From NCBI RefSeq assembly GCF_964355755.1, contig NC_092678.1:12186922-12250921 (forward strand): a stretch of DNA of 64,000 nt. The letters are read 5' to 3'. The notes beneath the pieces are model-generated. The model was not told the origin of the DNA and searched no databases. It saw nothing but the letters and a program-made list of their open reading frames with translations. The translations under genes were made by a program, and so were the position numbers. Positions within the stretch are counted from its first letter, which is position 1. Every line of letters starts with the position of its first letter. Below, one piece after another: positions 11,791 through 26,000 of the stretch. This DNA comes from Antedon mediterranea (lineage: Eukaryota > Echinodermata > Crinoidea > Comatulida > Antedonidae).

Positions 11791-12521
11791 TTTTTGAACT
11801 TTTATTTTTTAAATTGAAAAATATGGATTGAAACAGTCATCGCGCATCGTTTTTTTGCACGCAGTTTTTTATTTATGCATTATAAAAAATGGAAAAAATG
11901 GCTACCCTAAATCTGATTAAAATGACCTCAAATGACGCTAGAACGCGTTGCTTCCGGGGGCTTCGCCCCCTCGACCCCCACCGGGGGCCCTTGGCGGCCC
12001 CCTGGCCCCCAGCCTAGTGATTCTCGCATAGCCCCCGCGTCGGGAAGATCCTGGCGCCACCCCTGTAGTTTAGGTAAAAAACCATGGAATTAAGATGATT
12101 CCTGAATTCACTCAACCATTGCATCTTGCACTTGCGTCCGTGTGAGCTGCATGCTTTCTCTATCAAGCAGCTGGCTGGGCACGTCACACACGCACGCGGA
12201 GACCTGTGTAGGGGAATACCCTGTTGTGTCAACCAAACAACAACTATGCTCTGTGTACAGCTCGCTAGCTCCAGAACCACGATGTTCAGCAGTTATCAAA
12301 TAGAACTTATCTTGTAAATTTTAGTGTTAGGTTTTTATATTTTAGTTAAAATATATATATATATATTAATTAAATTTATTAAGGCTTGACTAGGCCTGTA
12401 GTGAACAATCGTCGTGTTGTGTTAGTATGCCCAGCAAAAAAAAAGTGGGAGGCCAAGCGGAACTCGCTGTTCAGCGGGGGGATCGTACGATCCCCCCGAT
12501 CTCCCCCTGGTTACGGGCCTG

Positions 12522-13465
12522 CTTTAAATCTTTTTTGAAAAAAACACCTGTTTCTCTCTCTGATTTTATTTCTTTTTCTCCTTCTTTCATTGTAGGTATA
12601 CTGTATATTTACATATATAAATATATATATATATTTATTTTTTATATCTTTGTTAATTTTGTGTTTTTATAGTTTAATTTGTATTTACTGTTTGTATTAT
12701 TTGAGGGTCCCAAATGATCAGCTGATGCTGGATGGACCACCCTCATAAAATATTGTTGAAAAAAAAAATATATATAATAAAAGTAAATGTTTTATTTACT
12801 TAACATAATGAAATTAAAATTCTTACAAACACAATGAAGACACGATTAATCATATTTTGTTTATTTTAAATATCTAAATTATGTTATTAATACTTCAATA
12901 TTTTTTTTGCATTATATATTATAATAATAATAGTAGGCAAGTAGGCCTATGAACAAATGAAATATATAAAATATAAAACTAAGTATAAAATCTTACAAAA
13001 ATATAATATATGTTTAAAAATAAAAATAATTTATTTAATTTCTCTCATGTAAGCTTTAGTTTCATCGAAACAACGCGATATATTTGGTGTATTATCGACG
13101 CATTTATACACACAAACTTAAATCCTTACATAACGTCGCTGGAATAAGCAAGACAAATTATTCATATTTTTTATCAATGATGTAGACTAATTTGGTTTCC
13201 AGACGGCAATTCAACTTAATTTGTGTAAAACGATAAACAATTGACTTATTTTGCGTTTCATACATATAATACTAGTTTCCAAAAAAAACCAAAAAACTGA
13301 AACACGACTAAAATACGACCTTTGACACAGAATGAAACAAGCAATGCAATCTATTACGTAATTCACTCAATGTATACGAATGCTTCCTAATACTGTACTG
13401 TATCTTATTTTGTAAAATATGAATAATATTAAATTACCTAAGTGCATACAATATTTAATGATATT
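12522..13465. other. AT-rich spacer, no gene seen
   Basis: Contains TA microsatellite tracts (12602-12650, 12765-12780) and long A/T runs. No open frame or RNA gene recognised on either strand. Confidence 0.6.
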
Positions 13466-13652
13466 TTAATATTATTATATGTTATAATATTATTATATGT
13501 TATATGTTTTAATATTAATATATGTTATATGTTTTAATATTAATATATTTTATATGTTTTAATATTAATATATGTTATATGTTTTAATATTATTATATGT
13601 TATATATTTTAATATTAATATATGTTATATGTTTTAATATTAATATATGTTT
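13466..13652. repeat. AT-rich 25-bp tandem repeat
   Basis: Repeats of TTTTAATATTAATATATG followed by TTATATG, about seven units with small changes, 300 bp beyond the plexin stop. Confidence 0.8.
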
Positions 13653-13707
13653 AACTGCACTGCACTTCTCATCCGATATTATAATAATTTCATCAAATCT
13701 TTCAGTG

Positions 13708-13713
13708 TTTTAT
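13708..13713 (-). other. Candidate polyadenylation signal of plexin
   Basis: AATAAA on the minus strand about 230 nt past the plexin stop codon. It is the first canonical hexamer I see downstream of the TAA. The region is AT-rich, so chance occurrence is possible. Confidence 0.4.
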
Positions 13714-13943
13714 TTACTAACTAAACTGATTTTTTGCAACTTTACTACAATTTAATGATTTAGTTGCTTGTACCGAATTTATGATTATGAAATGTCCAAG
13801 AAATTCACATACAGAATAGTAAATAAATGTGAAGTTCACGGTTTATATTTGACTTCAATGTTCTACAAATTATGGGCATGACAAAAAGTAAGGACATAAA
13901 ATATTGAGTACAGTCATCAAGTGACTTGCGAAATAATTAATGT

Positions 13944-14081
13944 TTAATGAACATCTTCATAAGGATTTGTAGAATGTTGACTGGTAGATGATTCTTCGTT
14001 AGGTTCTGCAAAGACGCTCCGCAACTGACGTAAATTGCGTTGTGTTTCATATCCCTCATCTTGCTGGAGAAGACTTGTAAG
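13944..14081 (-). CDS. Plexin exon 36: cytoplasmic tail and stop
   Basis: 46 codons including TAA, acceptor ATACAG. Encodes [20 protein letters not shown] and a Ser/Thr-rich tail ending NPYEDVH. The YET/YEDV tyrosines are candidate phosphorylation sites by inference. No canonical class I PDZ ligand of the plexin B type is seen. Confidence 0.82.
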   Translation of the reverse strand, partial: LTSLLQQDEGYETQRNLRQLRSVFAEPNEESSTSQHSTNPYEDVH

Positions 14082-17000
14082 CTGTATTAAAACAAACACA
14101 ACATTATGTGAGGTTCAGTTTAAGAAAAAGGACAAACTTTTTTATTGCACCGAATTATGAGGAATTCTTAACGCAAAAGGCCTTCATTTACAGCTGGTAA
14201 ATTATCATAGAACCTGATCAAAATTGTATAACAAAAGAGTGTCAGCATCAACTTTGGTGTGTGACCACGTTATGATGAATATAAAGAAAGAACAGGCTTG
14301 TGAAAGATATCATTCAGGGAAGTACTGTATACAAGAACGCGTCTTGATGTTAGAATTTGGAAAAGTCACAGAACTGATAGGAAGAGAATATTAAAACACG
14401 GATTGGTTTTCAATGGATTGCAAAGAAAATAAATTGGTTGTTCCATTAATATTGAAACTTACCTTATCTGTGTGGTCTTTTAGATAGCTGAAAAGGTGCT
14501 TAAGTGTACTGGTTCGGCTAAAAATATCTCTGAAATTCTATTTAAAAAATATAAATTCATTAAATTAAACTCACAAAACTTTTATTTTAAATATTCTGGA
14601 AATGTTTGAACAACATATAAAAAAAACTATTATTCTTACTTTGCCAGAATTGTGTAGTTCTTGGACAAAGCTTGCACGCTGGAACTCGGCTGTCTGAACC
14701 TTCTTATAGAAATTGTCAACCAGACTTCTGTAGTGTGGCATTTCTTTTGTATACAGCAAACGGTTTACTTCAGATTCCTTTGAAATAAAATAAATACATG
14801 CTACTGTAAATGCTAATTTTAAGAATTTGCTTGCTTTTGATATGAAGTAATTAATTAAAAAACAATGAACATATATTATAGTTATTGAAATAATAGTAAT
14901 TAGAGTAATTAGTATTAATTTATTCATAAAACACATTGCCTTGACATTTGTGGCGATAGTTTGAAGGTAAAATGAACAAAACAAATGTATACAACTAAAA
15001 ACAAAACCATAATAAAACGATAAAAGCATTGCATTGACATTTATGGCAATAGTTTGAAGGTTAAAATTAACAAAAAAAACAATTTAAAAATTTAATAACA
15101 AAAAATAAACCATAAAATAAAACCATAAAACATTGCCTTGACATTTTTGGCAAGAAAAAAAACCAATAATATATGAAATAAAAAACGAAACACAAACCAT
15201 ACAAATAAAACTATAAAATCATCTATAATTATGTTTGGCAATTGTTTGAAGGTAAAAAAAATGTATGATTTATTGTTTGTATCAGTAACCACGGCTGCTA
15301 TTTACTATGGGTGCTTAAGTACAATATTTCCTGACCATAACTAGTGGCAGATGTATATAGATTTTAATCAAATCAATAAAGGATATGTATCGTTGGCTCA
15401 TTTTCAACACCATGTTGGACGATACTGGTCCCTGGCAGTGAACCTACTAGGCCTACAACACCATGTTGGACGATACTGGTCCCTGGCAGTGAACCTACTA
15501 GGCCTACAACACCATGTTGGACGATACTGGTCCCTGGCAGTGAACCTACTAGGCCTACAACACCATGTTGGACGATACTGGTCCCTGGCAGTGAACCTAC
15601 TAGGCCTACAACACCATGTTGGACGATACTGGTCCCTGGCAGTGAACCTACTTACTTTTGTGAGTTGTATTTTCTTTGGTGAGCAAGATTCTATAAATGT
15701 TCTTGATATAATGCTCAAAGTACCCATTATGGGTCCTGTCTGCTTGATGTCAAATATATATTCAGGGTGTTTAATAACCTGTACCCAGAATTTAGAGGGT
15801 ACGCTAAGAGGAAAAGAAAAAAAAAACATTCTATAAAATGTTCTGTGTCAAAATAGAAACAATACCTATATAAAAAACAAAATACAAAACTCACTGAAAT
15901 GATGGATTGGACAAAAAAAAATCAATTTGGAACACACCTGTTATTTTTCCAGGTGGTCAACGTGAGGTCATCAACACCTTGTTTCTTTGCTTCTTGATCA
16001 AATAGATCAAACAGATACTTAACAGATGGAGGAATTGGAGGATGAGAGCTGGATGCCCAAAATATTGTATTAAACATCTCATCCACATATTCTTTAATAG
16101 CTTCCTATATAACAAAAAATAAAATCTTTCAATTAAAAAGTTATGTGTTGCAGTCATCAGTGAATTAGGTTTTGACTGGTCACTTATAAGCTCTTCAAAC
16201 TGAATAAAAAAACCAATATATAAAATAAATGATAAACTACCTTTGTTGCCATTGCTCTGAGAAACTTGATTTCTTTGATGTCTCTTTTGGCATTTCTATG
16301 CATATTGAAGAGACTTTTTCTTTTAGGATCACTTCTGCCGACATTATCTAGTGTCTAAAATAAAATTAAATTTATTGTAATTAACTTATCTTTACATACA
16401 ACTGTTTTACTAGTTGATAAAAATAGTTAAAATAAAGTTTCATATTTCAATGAAGTGTACATGTTCCATGTATTTGAAATGAGATGACCACCATGTCAAG
16501 TTTAAAAAGGTCTAATGCAAAGATATCACCAAAGATAAAACATATATTGATACCAGATGATAATGCTTCATTCCAGATTCTTCTAAAGACTTCATTGAAA
16601 TCACACCATTATCTGGTTCCAATGCTGCATTGTCAAACACTAGAAATAACAAAAAAACCAGTGCGATAATATACAAATAATGAATGTTTATGAGTGTAAT
16701 GGTACAAATAATGGCATGAGGTGAATGATGAAAGGTTGTTATATATCAATGAGGCAACAGCCGAGTTGATATATAACCTTTCATATAAAACATTCATTAT
16801 TTGTTTTATATAACATCTAAATAGATTCCTGTCATTTGAATAAAATAAAAGGTAGGCCTAGCCTAATCAAGGCCTACATTTAATTCACATTGATTAAAAC
16901 AGTAACATTTGGTTATTATATTATTATTTATATGGATTTTATAAATGCACCTACTGTTAGTGTTAATTATGTCAACAAACGACCAAAGATCCTAGGCCTA

Positions 17001-20000
17001 ACAAGGCTAAAACGCTTAGGCATTGCCTAATCTTAACAGGCCTGGGCCTAGTATGCTGAAGACCGCAATACGACAGGCAACTGGAACTCATCTAGGCTAA
17101 TTATGATTCCATGTCTTTTAGAGATGTTCCCATTACTTCATCAAAATCCTAAAAACTTACAGACAAATACTGTACTAACCAAACTTAGAAGCTGCACCAG
17201 CTGCAGGTGTTGCTGTTGCTGGACTGACAACATTTAAATCAATGTCAGCATTTGCAACCGTCTGCTTCTTGACAAGAGCTACAGTGCATCCATTGTCTGC
17301 AACCTACAGTGTTGATAACCAACATGATTAATATGCAAAGAAGCATAATATAATAAAGGTAGCAAGTCATAATAAAAATAATAATGCTAAATGAGTAAAA
17401 GAATAAATAAGGGCACAATGTGTTGGACATTGGATTACTGATTGTGAATAAGGGCAGATTGTGAATTTGAATCCAACTCTTGCCGCATTGCTTGTATCCT
17501 TTAGGCAAGACACAACTATTTATGTTTGTCTCTCTACATCCAGGTGTATAAAATGGGTGCCCGGTTAGATCAAGACAGAAAGCTAATTACTAGCCGAATT
17601 ATGGGAGAATGTTTCAATAAGTGTTTGAAAAAAAATGAACGGCGTAATAATGTTAAGCGCTTAGAAGAATATCATTATAATAGCAAATAAGAAGAATACA
17701 TCATTAATTTTCTAATACATTTTTTGGGGTTGTACTACTTTACTTTAGCTTCATAAACTTAAATAGTGATTTGGGATTAATGATTGGATCACTTTCGGTA
17801 CTGATTTTATTTTATTAATTTTGGCAAACATTAACAGACATCCACAAATAGCTTGAGTGTGCCAAAGGAATGGCAAAAGAGGCAATCATCTTCTGTTGGT
17901 GATCTGCGACACAGATTAGCAACGCAATTCTTAGATTCTATTATTATATACTTCTAGAAATGTTAATGCAATTCTACAATTTATTCATGTTGCAAAATAG
18001 AATTACTTTTTAAAAAGGTCGCTAATTCTAAATTAAAAAAAATAAGCAGTAAGATTAATTATCATTCAGATATGATTGACTGTATGTGTAAATATTCTAC
18101 TAACAGCTTTAGGTATGAGGTCACCAATGGTATTGAGTTTTATCAGTTGACCATTTCGTTGTGATGTTGCATCGATGTCAGAAAGAATTAGGTGTCCACC
18201 TCGCCCATGGCGCCAGCCTATAAAAAAAAGTAGAGCATATCAAAGGGTAGGAAAACATGATAACTGAATTTACTGTACCTTCATCTATCTTCAAACAACA
18301 TAGATATTCCATAACATTTTTATTTGTACGGTATCAAAATAAACCAAATATAATAATAATTAATCAAAACATATCCCAAAGGCCTCTATAATTCTTAAAA
18401 ACAAAGTACTGTAGGAAAAGTTGGTAATATCTGGATGTATTTCAAGAGCTGAAGATGATCTTTGACTGACTAAACAATAGACTGTTTATAATAGCAGGTT
18501 TGCATGTTCATAGTAGGAAACTGCTAGGAGGCAATAGAGAGTGAACATTAAATTAAGATAAAAGAGATCTTTCTGTAGTCAACACCTTTCAGTACATCTA
18601 TGAATGAATAAGTAGTTGAGAGCAGGAATGCTAGTAAACTAAACACAGTACCATTTTGATTTGACAAGAAATTATCTCTCTCTCTTTGAAAATTGCTTCA
18701 ACACATTCAGGTATTCTGATTGTGGTGTGCTGTTAGTATAGTATCTTGGTGTGTAGAAGTTTATTAATAATTTTTTTTTTAATAATGTTTAGAAAAGAAT
18801 TTATATCTGATCGTAGTTGTAACTACACGATTTGGTAAGCCGTATGTTGTTATGTAAATGAGTTTTTGTTTTACTAATCTTGTATATTAGAAGTTGCCTA
18901 GTATTGTATTAACTCTTTTCTGCCATACAACTTTATGCTGTATTGTTGCTTACACCGGTAGGGAGATATCTGGTTCATGTCAGATATTTTATTGTAATAA
19001 TATGTTATGCATTAATATTAATCGCTCTTGACCTTGGAGCTTTCAATATTGTTCAAAAACATGTGCTGTACGCTCCGTCGCCACTCAGGGCTAGATAGGA
19101 ATTTTTTTTTCTCAAGGTTAAGAGTGTTTTAGTAGAATATTACGGGTTAGCATCCATTTGTTTTCAGTTCATTTAATTGTATGTTAACATGATTGGATAT
19201 ATTGAGATTATACAGGTATAATTGATAAAAATCAATTAAGAAATTTATATTTAATTTTAATTCATACAGTATTATTTATATTATAATTTTAATTCATATA
19301 GTATTATTTATATTTAATTTTAATTCATACAGTATTATTTATATTATAATTTTGGTTCAACAGAAAAGTAAAATAACACACGACTATTTAATTTTCATCA
19401 TTTCGTTTGTCATCCAGAAACAAAGATTGCAATTATTATTTGTTATTTATTTATACGATGTACATGGGGTTATGGAAGTTGGCGTGTGCGAATAAACACG
19501 TTTTAGACAGTTTGTCACCATTGGTTCATGTATGGGGTTAACGGGGGCTGAGATGAGATCCAAGTTTAACTGTGCTGGAAGGGCATTAGGTTAAATCTAT
19601 TACACTCCCACACCTCAAAAGACAAGGCCTGCTATTGGTTAATAAAGGACTTAAACTCAACTTACTGAGATCTAAATGTTGAACTTTTGGGCGATCTGTG
19701 TATGGATCATTTTTGTACAATGTATCCAGTATCTTCTCCTTTACTTGACTGATGGTGTCACAGCTAAGAACTTTCACTTTTTGAAATTCACCACTGTCAG
19801 AATTTTGTATTGCATTCAGTGTCTGTAAAATAAAAAAAATATATATTTTTAGAATATTAAGTTGTAATTAAAGTAATTAATATAGTACACACACAAGACA
19901 AAGTAAATACAGAGATTAACTTTGACTGTTTACTGTTGTTTTAATAGAAATCCATTGTGGCCATGAAATTTCATCCAATATAATGAAAACGGAATGAATG

Positions 20001-23000
20001 TATACGGGAAATAGAATACATACAATGACTTGAGGACGTTCGTCTGACTGAAGGCAATTATCAAGGTTCAATGAGTATGTAGCACGTCCAGTAATGGCAT
20101 CTACTGGACCCATCTCAATCCTTAACTTCAGTGCATGGTACAGAACATACAGTGGATGCCCGGCATAGTCCTGCAAAACACATGAATGTTTAAATGAGCA
20201 AATGGCCAAAAAGTTAAGACATTGGAACTGTAATCCATAGCCTTATGCCAAGGGTTTGAGGCTCACTTGCTCCATGGTTCTGGTGGTAGAATGAGTCTTC
20301 TTGGATAGTTAATTGTTTTTAACTGTGTGCTAGTTTATTTTTTATTCTTTTATTTTATTTCATACACATCCAACAGCGAGCATAAACTCGCCAATTACAG
20401 GATGGATAAACTATTTTATCGTGCTTATAAACTAAGTCTCATTTGAGGGTTAGAGAGTGGAGTTAAAAGAGTCTTGAGTTACAACCCTGCCACGAGGTCA
20501 GGATTGAACCCTGGACCTTGGGATTGGAAGGCAAGCATGTTGTAACCACCAAGCTACAGCTCCACTACAATGCGATAAGCTATGCTTTTCTGTTCAATGT
20601 GCAGTATGAAGTCATACTACACTCAGGGAGTGGAAAGAAAAAATTAAAATATAATAATTTTCACGATAGAACCACACTCCTACACACAGACTAAGAATTG
20701 AACTTACTGGCATATAATTGCATCACAACGCATACGCATTAATAGATGAAAGTCGAACCAATAAATATGATAAAAATGTGCAATATTTCTGGGTTAATTT
20801 CAATGTTTAGTTAATATAAAACTAATAAACATTATAAGTAAATCTTCCAAATGATTATTTTTATTATATGAATGTGAGAAAAGCAATATAAACATACCTT
20901 AAGGTAATTGTACATTGATAAAGCTATCCAATTGGACAATAGCTTTGCAGTCACAGAGTCTGTTCTATAAATGTTAAACAATAATTCAGTTTGAATATGT
21001 TGAACATATTTTCACATTTACTGTAACTAACAATAAATACATTGACTTTCATTGCTCCAACAATAACAATGTACAGTAACATGGTAGTAAACATATTTTC
21101 TTTTTGGTAGAAAGAATGTGCCCTCTAATTTGCATAGAACACAAGATAATATACACAAGATGACCTGAAGTAGTTATGACTGTGAACAACTTTAACAATT
21201 TGGTTTGATACTCAATGCAGAAACTAGTGCCATGTCTGATCACCTCAGCAACTCCATTTTGCAAAGACAATGATTTTAACATAGAATACATGTGACTCAA
21301 AATAATGAGACAGAAGCTATGATTGAGCCACCGTTTTGATCTTTATTGGATCAATAAAGATTGAAACGTTGAAAACTGACTTCCCTCTCATTATTATATT
21401 TGGATTTAGTTTATTTCATGCTATCTAATATTGGATTAGGTTTGTAGATCATCTTGTGTTTTTGTTGTCTTGCTTTAGTATAATATCGGACATTATTATA
21501 CGCTGTTGACAAAGAATAAATAAAAACAAACTGACCTGGCTAGGACCTGCTTGGCTTTATGCGATGACACACAATAATCAATGTTGTCTATTAACAACTC
21601 CTCAAGTACCCTATAACACAACACAAATTATTGTCAGTTTCATTTATTTAAACAATTAATTGTAACCAACAAATGTCTATATTTGCTGGATTGTTGTGGT
21701 GAAACAAGACTTAAAGACAATTGTTCAATTTGATTAAGACAAAATGGAAGTGAAATTATTTCCATCAAATGTATTATAATATAAAAAAAAAGTAATTTAC
21801 TCAGTAAAATAATCCATTTTATCTTCGATGAGAAATTCCACCACAAGTAACGATGCAATGTTACACCTAAAACATGACAAAATAATACACTTTAAATCAT
21901 TGTTGAATTACAACTTTTTTGGCAAAAACTATTAAAAACTATTGTAAGGACAAAATAATATAAGAACAAATTAATATTTTTCTTATATATAAATCTTAGG
22001 TGTAAAATTATGGGAAAAGTGGCAATTTACAATAAAAAATAATCAATGAAAGTAAAAAAATTAGCATATACTTGCAATCAATTTGGACTACAAGTAGATC
22101 ACAACTTTATAAGTAAAAAAATGGTTTTTAGAGGAGTTAACATGCAAATATTTAATCCAACAAAAACATGCTAGGTTATAAAATGTAAGGCTTCATACAA
22201 TCAAATAGGTTAAGGAGTCTAGCAATAAATAGTGTGTTATTCACACTATCCTGTATTGTAATAATTATGGGTCAAAAAACAACACATCTTACACATTTTA
22301 AATTGCTTTCATTTTGCTTAGTCAGTAAAAATAAGTTTGATGTCAGATGTCAAAATAAAATGCAAACGTTGTAACTATCATCATTAGGCTTAAAACAACA
22401 ATGTCATAATTAATATGTGATTGTGATTTTTAAAAATTCCATTAAATGGCCTTATTATTAAAATTAAATAAATGTTTTTGAATAAACAAAAAAATTTATC
22501 TGAACATCACTAAATTGTTGTTATATGTTATGTACTGTATATTGATTGAAATTAAAGTTTATTGTAAATTGTTATGTTGTATCTTGAAATAAAAGAATGT
22601 TCAACATATGACATTGGTCAACAAGAAAAAAAATATGTTGCCTAACAATGCATTAAATTTAATTAAATGAATTTGAGCTAATTTTGCAATTTAAATTTGG
22701 TTAAAAAACTGTAGACTGTAAATTGTAGATCTGAACTCACAGGCTTTTTCATCATTTTGTGTTAATGATATTCAGGTTTTGAATTTATAAAGCGCAAATA
22801 AAAAAAAAAATCTTTAAGCGCTGTGAACAACATTCAAGTGAAAGTTAATCAAGAAAAAGGCTGAAAGCGGAATTCCATGACAACATGTTACCTAATTATT
22901 ATGCACTAAAATGTCTCCCTTCACTATAGAGTACAGTACTTATTAAAAACTAAAAAAGTTAACACAACTTGGTAAAACTGTAAAGGTTATCTTTAAAGTT

Positions 23001-26000
23001 GGTTTAAAAAAACAAATCATATTCAGTTTAAACAAAAAACAAAAACCACAATATTAAAGTAAAAATAATTTGATTTAAAATGTTACACCACAAATATTTT
23101 CCCCATTTGTTATTCAAACATGCAGCAAGTTTTCAATAAAATGGAATGAACAACAATATGTAAGGGAGGTAAACATAAAATGTGGTACAAACAATGTAAC
23201 CATATCAACAAAAAGAATAAAACAATTTGAATGCAAACAAATTAACTGAAATTAAAAAAAAAATGTTGAGTGCAAAAGGTAAAAAACCCAAACTTTACCA
23301 CAATGAACAGAAAACTGTAAAAGCTGTGGAGAAATGGTATGATATTAACTTGAGGCAAATTAAAAAAATACATGTTGTGATACACACTACAGTGAAACAC
23401 CTTCTTTGAGACCTCCCTATTAAGGGAATACACACCTCTATTAAAACACTACTGTCATTTGAAATGAACAAGGGCAATATTGTTTCAACATTATGGCCAA
23501 TTACCTTGTTTAGTGGACACTTTCTTGTGAAACAGATAAAAGGATAATGCGTTTTAACACTACAGCTAACCACTATTCAGGAGACATCTTAATTAAGGCA
23601 AAGTTTTTTTTTGAGTTGATGTATACTTTAAAATGCCAAAAAATTATACAAGTCTTATAATTTCGGTTTGTAAATTCAATTTGAGAAAATATTTTCTAGT
23701 ACTGGCTAGATTGTGTGGAAGTTGAAACAGTATATAAAACATACGTAAAGATGGCTCACTAATAATTGAAATGTGCAGTATTAAGGGTAAAAAACTTACT
23801 TCTCTTTAACAGTAACTTTTGAATTGCTGTCCAACATTTTGATGAAAGTTAACAAGAAACTCTTGTTAAGAAGAAGCTCTGAAAGTTGTTGTAAACGTGT
23901 TGTAATGTTTTCACTATCCTAAGTGAAGTAAATTATTAGAAAAGAAATAATTACTACACAAATATTTATTTCATATTATTAATTTTATTGATCAGAGTGT
24001 TTAAAGGCAAGAAATTGGAATGTTGATCGTTGTCTAAGAACACCGGGACTTTTAAGGCCAAAGATTACCGTACACCTTGCGTTAGATAACTAACCTAACG
24101 CTGTGAGTCTGAACATACCCTTAGATTCTAGGACAACAAACAGAAATGTTTCCTGCTTAAAGCTTGGTTCCCACTAGAACGTAACGCAAGGACGTAAACG
24201 CAACGCAAGCGTTTTAACCAATGACAAGGGAAGCTATAGACAGTTAGCAATCACAAGCGAATAAGCCATCGCTTGTGATTGGTCAATTCACTTGCGTTGC
24301 GTTATGTCCTTGTGTTGCGTCGCTAGTGGGAACCACGCTTTACTGTTACTTTGACCACTATCACTCATCCATATTTATTGCATATAACCATGGAGTACAA
24401 CTCGGGTTGTAATACAACTGAATAGGGAATAGTTGAATGTTAAGTTTTTTCGTTCATAGTTGTTTTAACTCTTTCTAATTATCACTTCATATTATCAGGC
24501 GTGGGAGTGCCTCCCCAATACACTCCAAAAAATGACTGAAGTCGTGCCATTTACCGCACGTTTGGTAAACTTTTACACATGAAAAACAGCAAACCTATAG
24601 CACACTATGTGCTGGAGTACAATGTGTAGCACACTAGCAATTTTAAAGACACAAAGTCTGTGATATGATAAATCAATAAACAAAAAAACTTACTTTGTTT
24701 TGTGAATCTGGAATATGTTCAAAGCCATTGAACATCATGTTACAGACATATTGTTTGTGAGTAACAAAAGGCATTACAATCCCTTGAAAATCATCCGCCG
24801 TCAAATCAGTCAAGTAAACGGTTAAATCAGCAAATGCTATTACAAAAATAAATTAGAAATGATAAGTTTGTGTTTAATAAGTATTTAACCAAATATTCTA
24901 CACTATGTTATAATGTTTTTTACAAAATATTCACATTTCTATAGTTCATTCAATATGATTGTGTTTGTATTTTCTCTATGATTTTTAATTAATATGTGAA
25001 GAGAAATTTATTAATATCAACAAGGTAAGTACAACATTTTAAGTATAGTGATATTAATAATGTATGAACAGTTGAATGATACTAATTACAATCCTTTATC
25101 CAAATTAAAATAGAAAAAACATTGAAAAAAAATGTTATTTTTATAATTATACAAAATATGAGAAAAATACTTTTTTTTTTAATTAAGGTTGTATGACAAA
25201 TCTATACTGGAAGTCATTATTGCCTACAATCTGCAACTGTTGGTTGGTCAGGGTTGGGTTTGGGGGTAGTATCATGGCACAAATGGAATTGTTCACCTAA
25301 GGAATGTACAGTACAGCCAGGCATACGTATTAAGAGGCAGTTGTAAAGATATTCTGGCCATTTGCATCTACTAAAGACACACAACAGAATGCTGAGTACT
25401 TTGGCAATAAAACAAAGATGGGAATTCTGTGTACATAATTGAAATATTGGGACATACTTGAGAATGAATGACATTTTACCAGTTTAAAAGTACAAATTTA
25501 TTGTAAATGGTTATCCTGCAATTTGGTCAGTTATGCCCAAATAAGGTCATGTTATGCCCAAATAAGGTCATGTTATGCCTAAATAAGGTCATGTTATGTT
25601 TGATTTTAATGATTCACCTGATTGAGCTTCTTCCTGTACTTCTTCTTGAATTCTTTCCATTTCAACATAAACTTTTTTGGTTTCTTTGTCATATTGTTTA
25701 ATCCTTCTTCTATGGATCAGAAGAATGATAAAGAAGAGAAGTATTGCAACACCTATTACTGAACAAACTACAATTATTTCTACTTGAATGTTGGAAGAAT
25801 ATTCGATGGGTCCAAACGTCACATTAATGTTACCATGTTGAATCTGAAATGAAAACAATTCAATTATACTACTATACGCTATTATTTTGTTTTCTGTACA
25901 ATAATATCTTGAACTTTGATATTTAGCAGTAGTTTAAAAAAAAGATTTAAAAAAATTCAAAAAAGCATTTAAAAACATAAATTCCCGCTTATTGAAGAAT

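Larger units (their letters stand above)
10470..12064. mobile_element. hAT-like element with internal tandem duplication
   Basis: Left end CAGTGGTGGCGCCAG, right end (reverse complement) CAGGGGTGGCGCCAG. GTTTAGG lies outside both ends. The right subterminal block GGGGGCCAGGGGGCCGCC (inverted, 11985-12010) equals that of the element starting at 7453, so both belong to one family. Confidence 0.48.
7398..12521. mobile_element. Outer DNA transposon of a nested cluster
   Basis: Left end CAGGGCCGTAACCAGG and right end (reverse complement) CAGGCCCGTAACCAGG are inverted, with CTTTA directly outside both (7393-7397, 12522-12526). The interior is occupied by further elements. No transposase frame visible. 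Confidence 0.45.

Noticed and set aside
15351-15836. 161-residue plus-strand open frame with five repeats of [17 protein letters not shown]
   Set aside because: It runs through the 51-bp minisatellite and, antisense, through plexin exon 33. Explained by unit length divisible by three.
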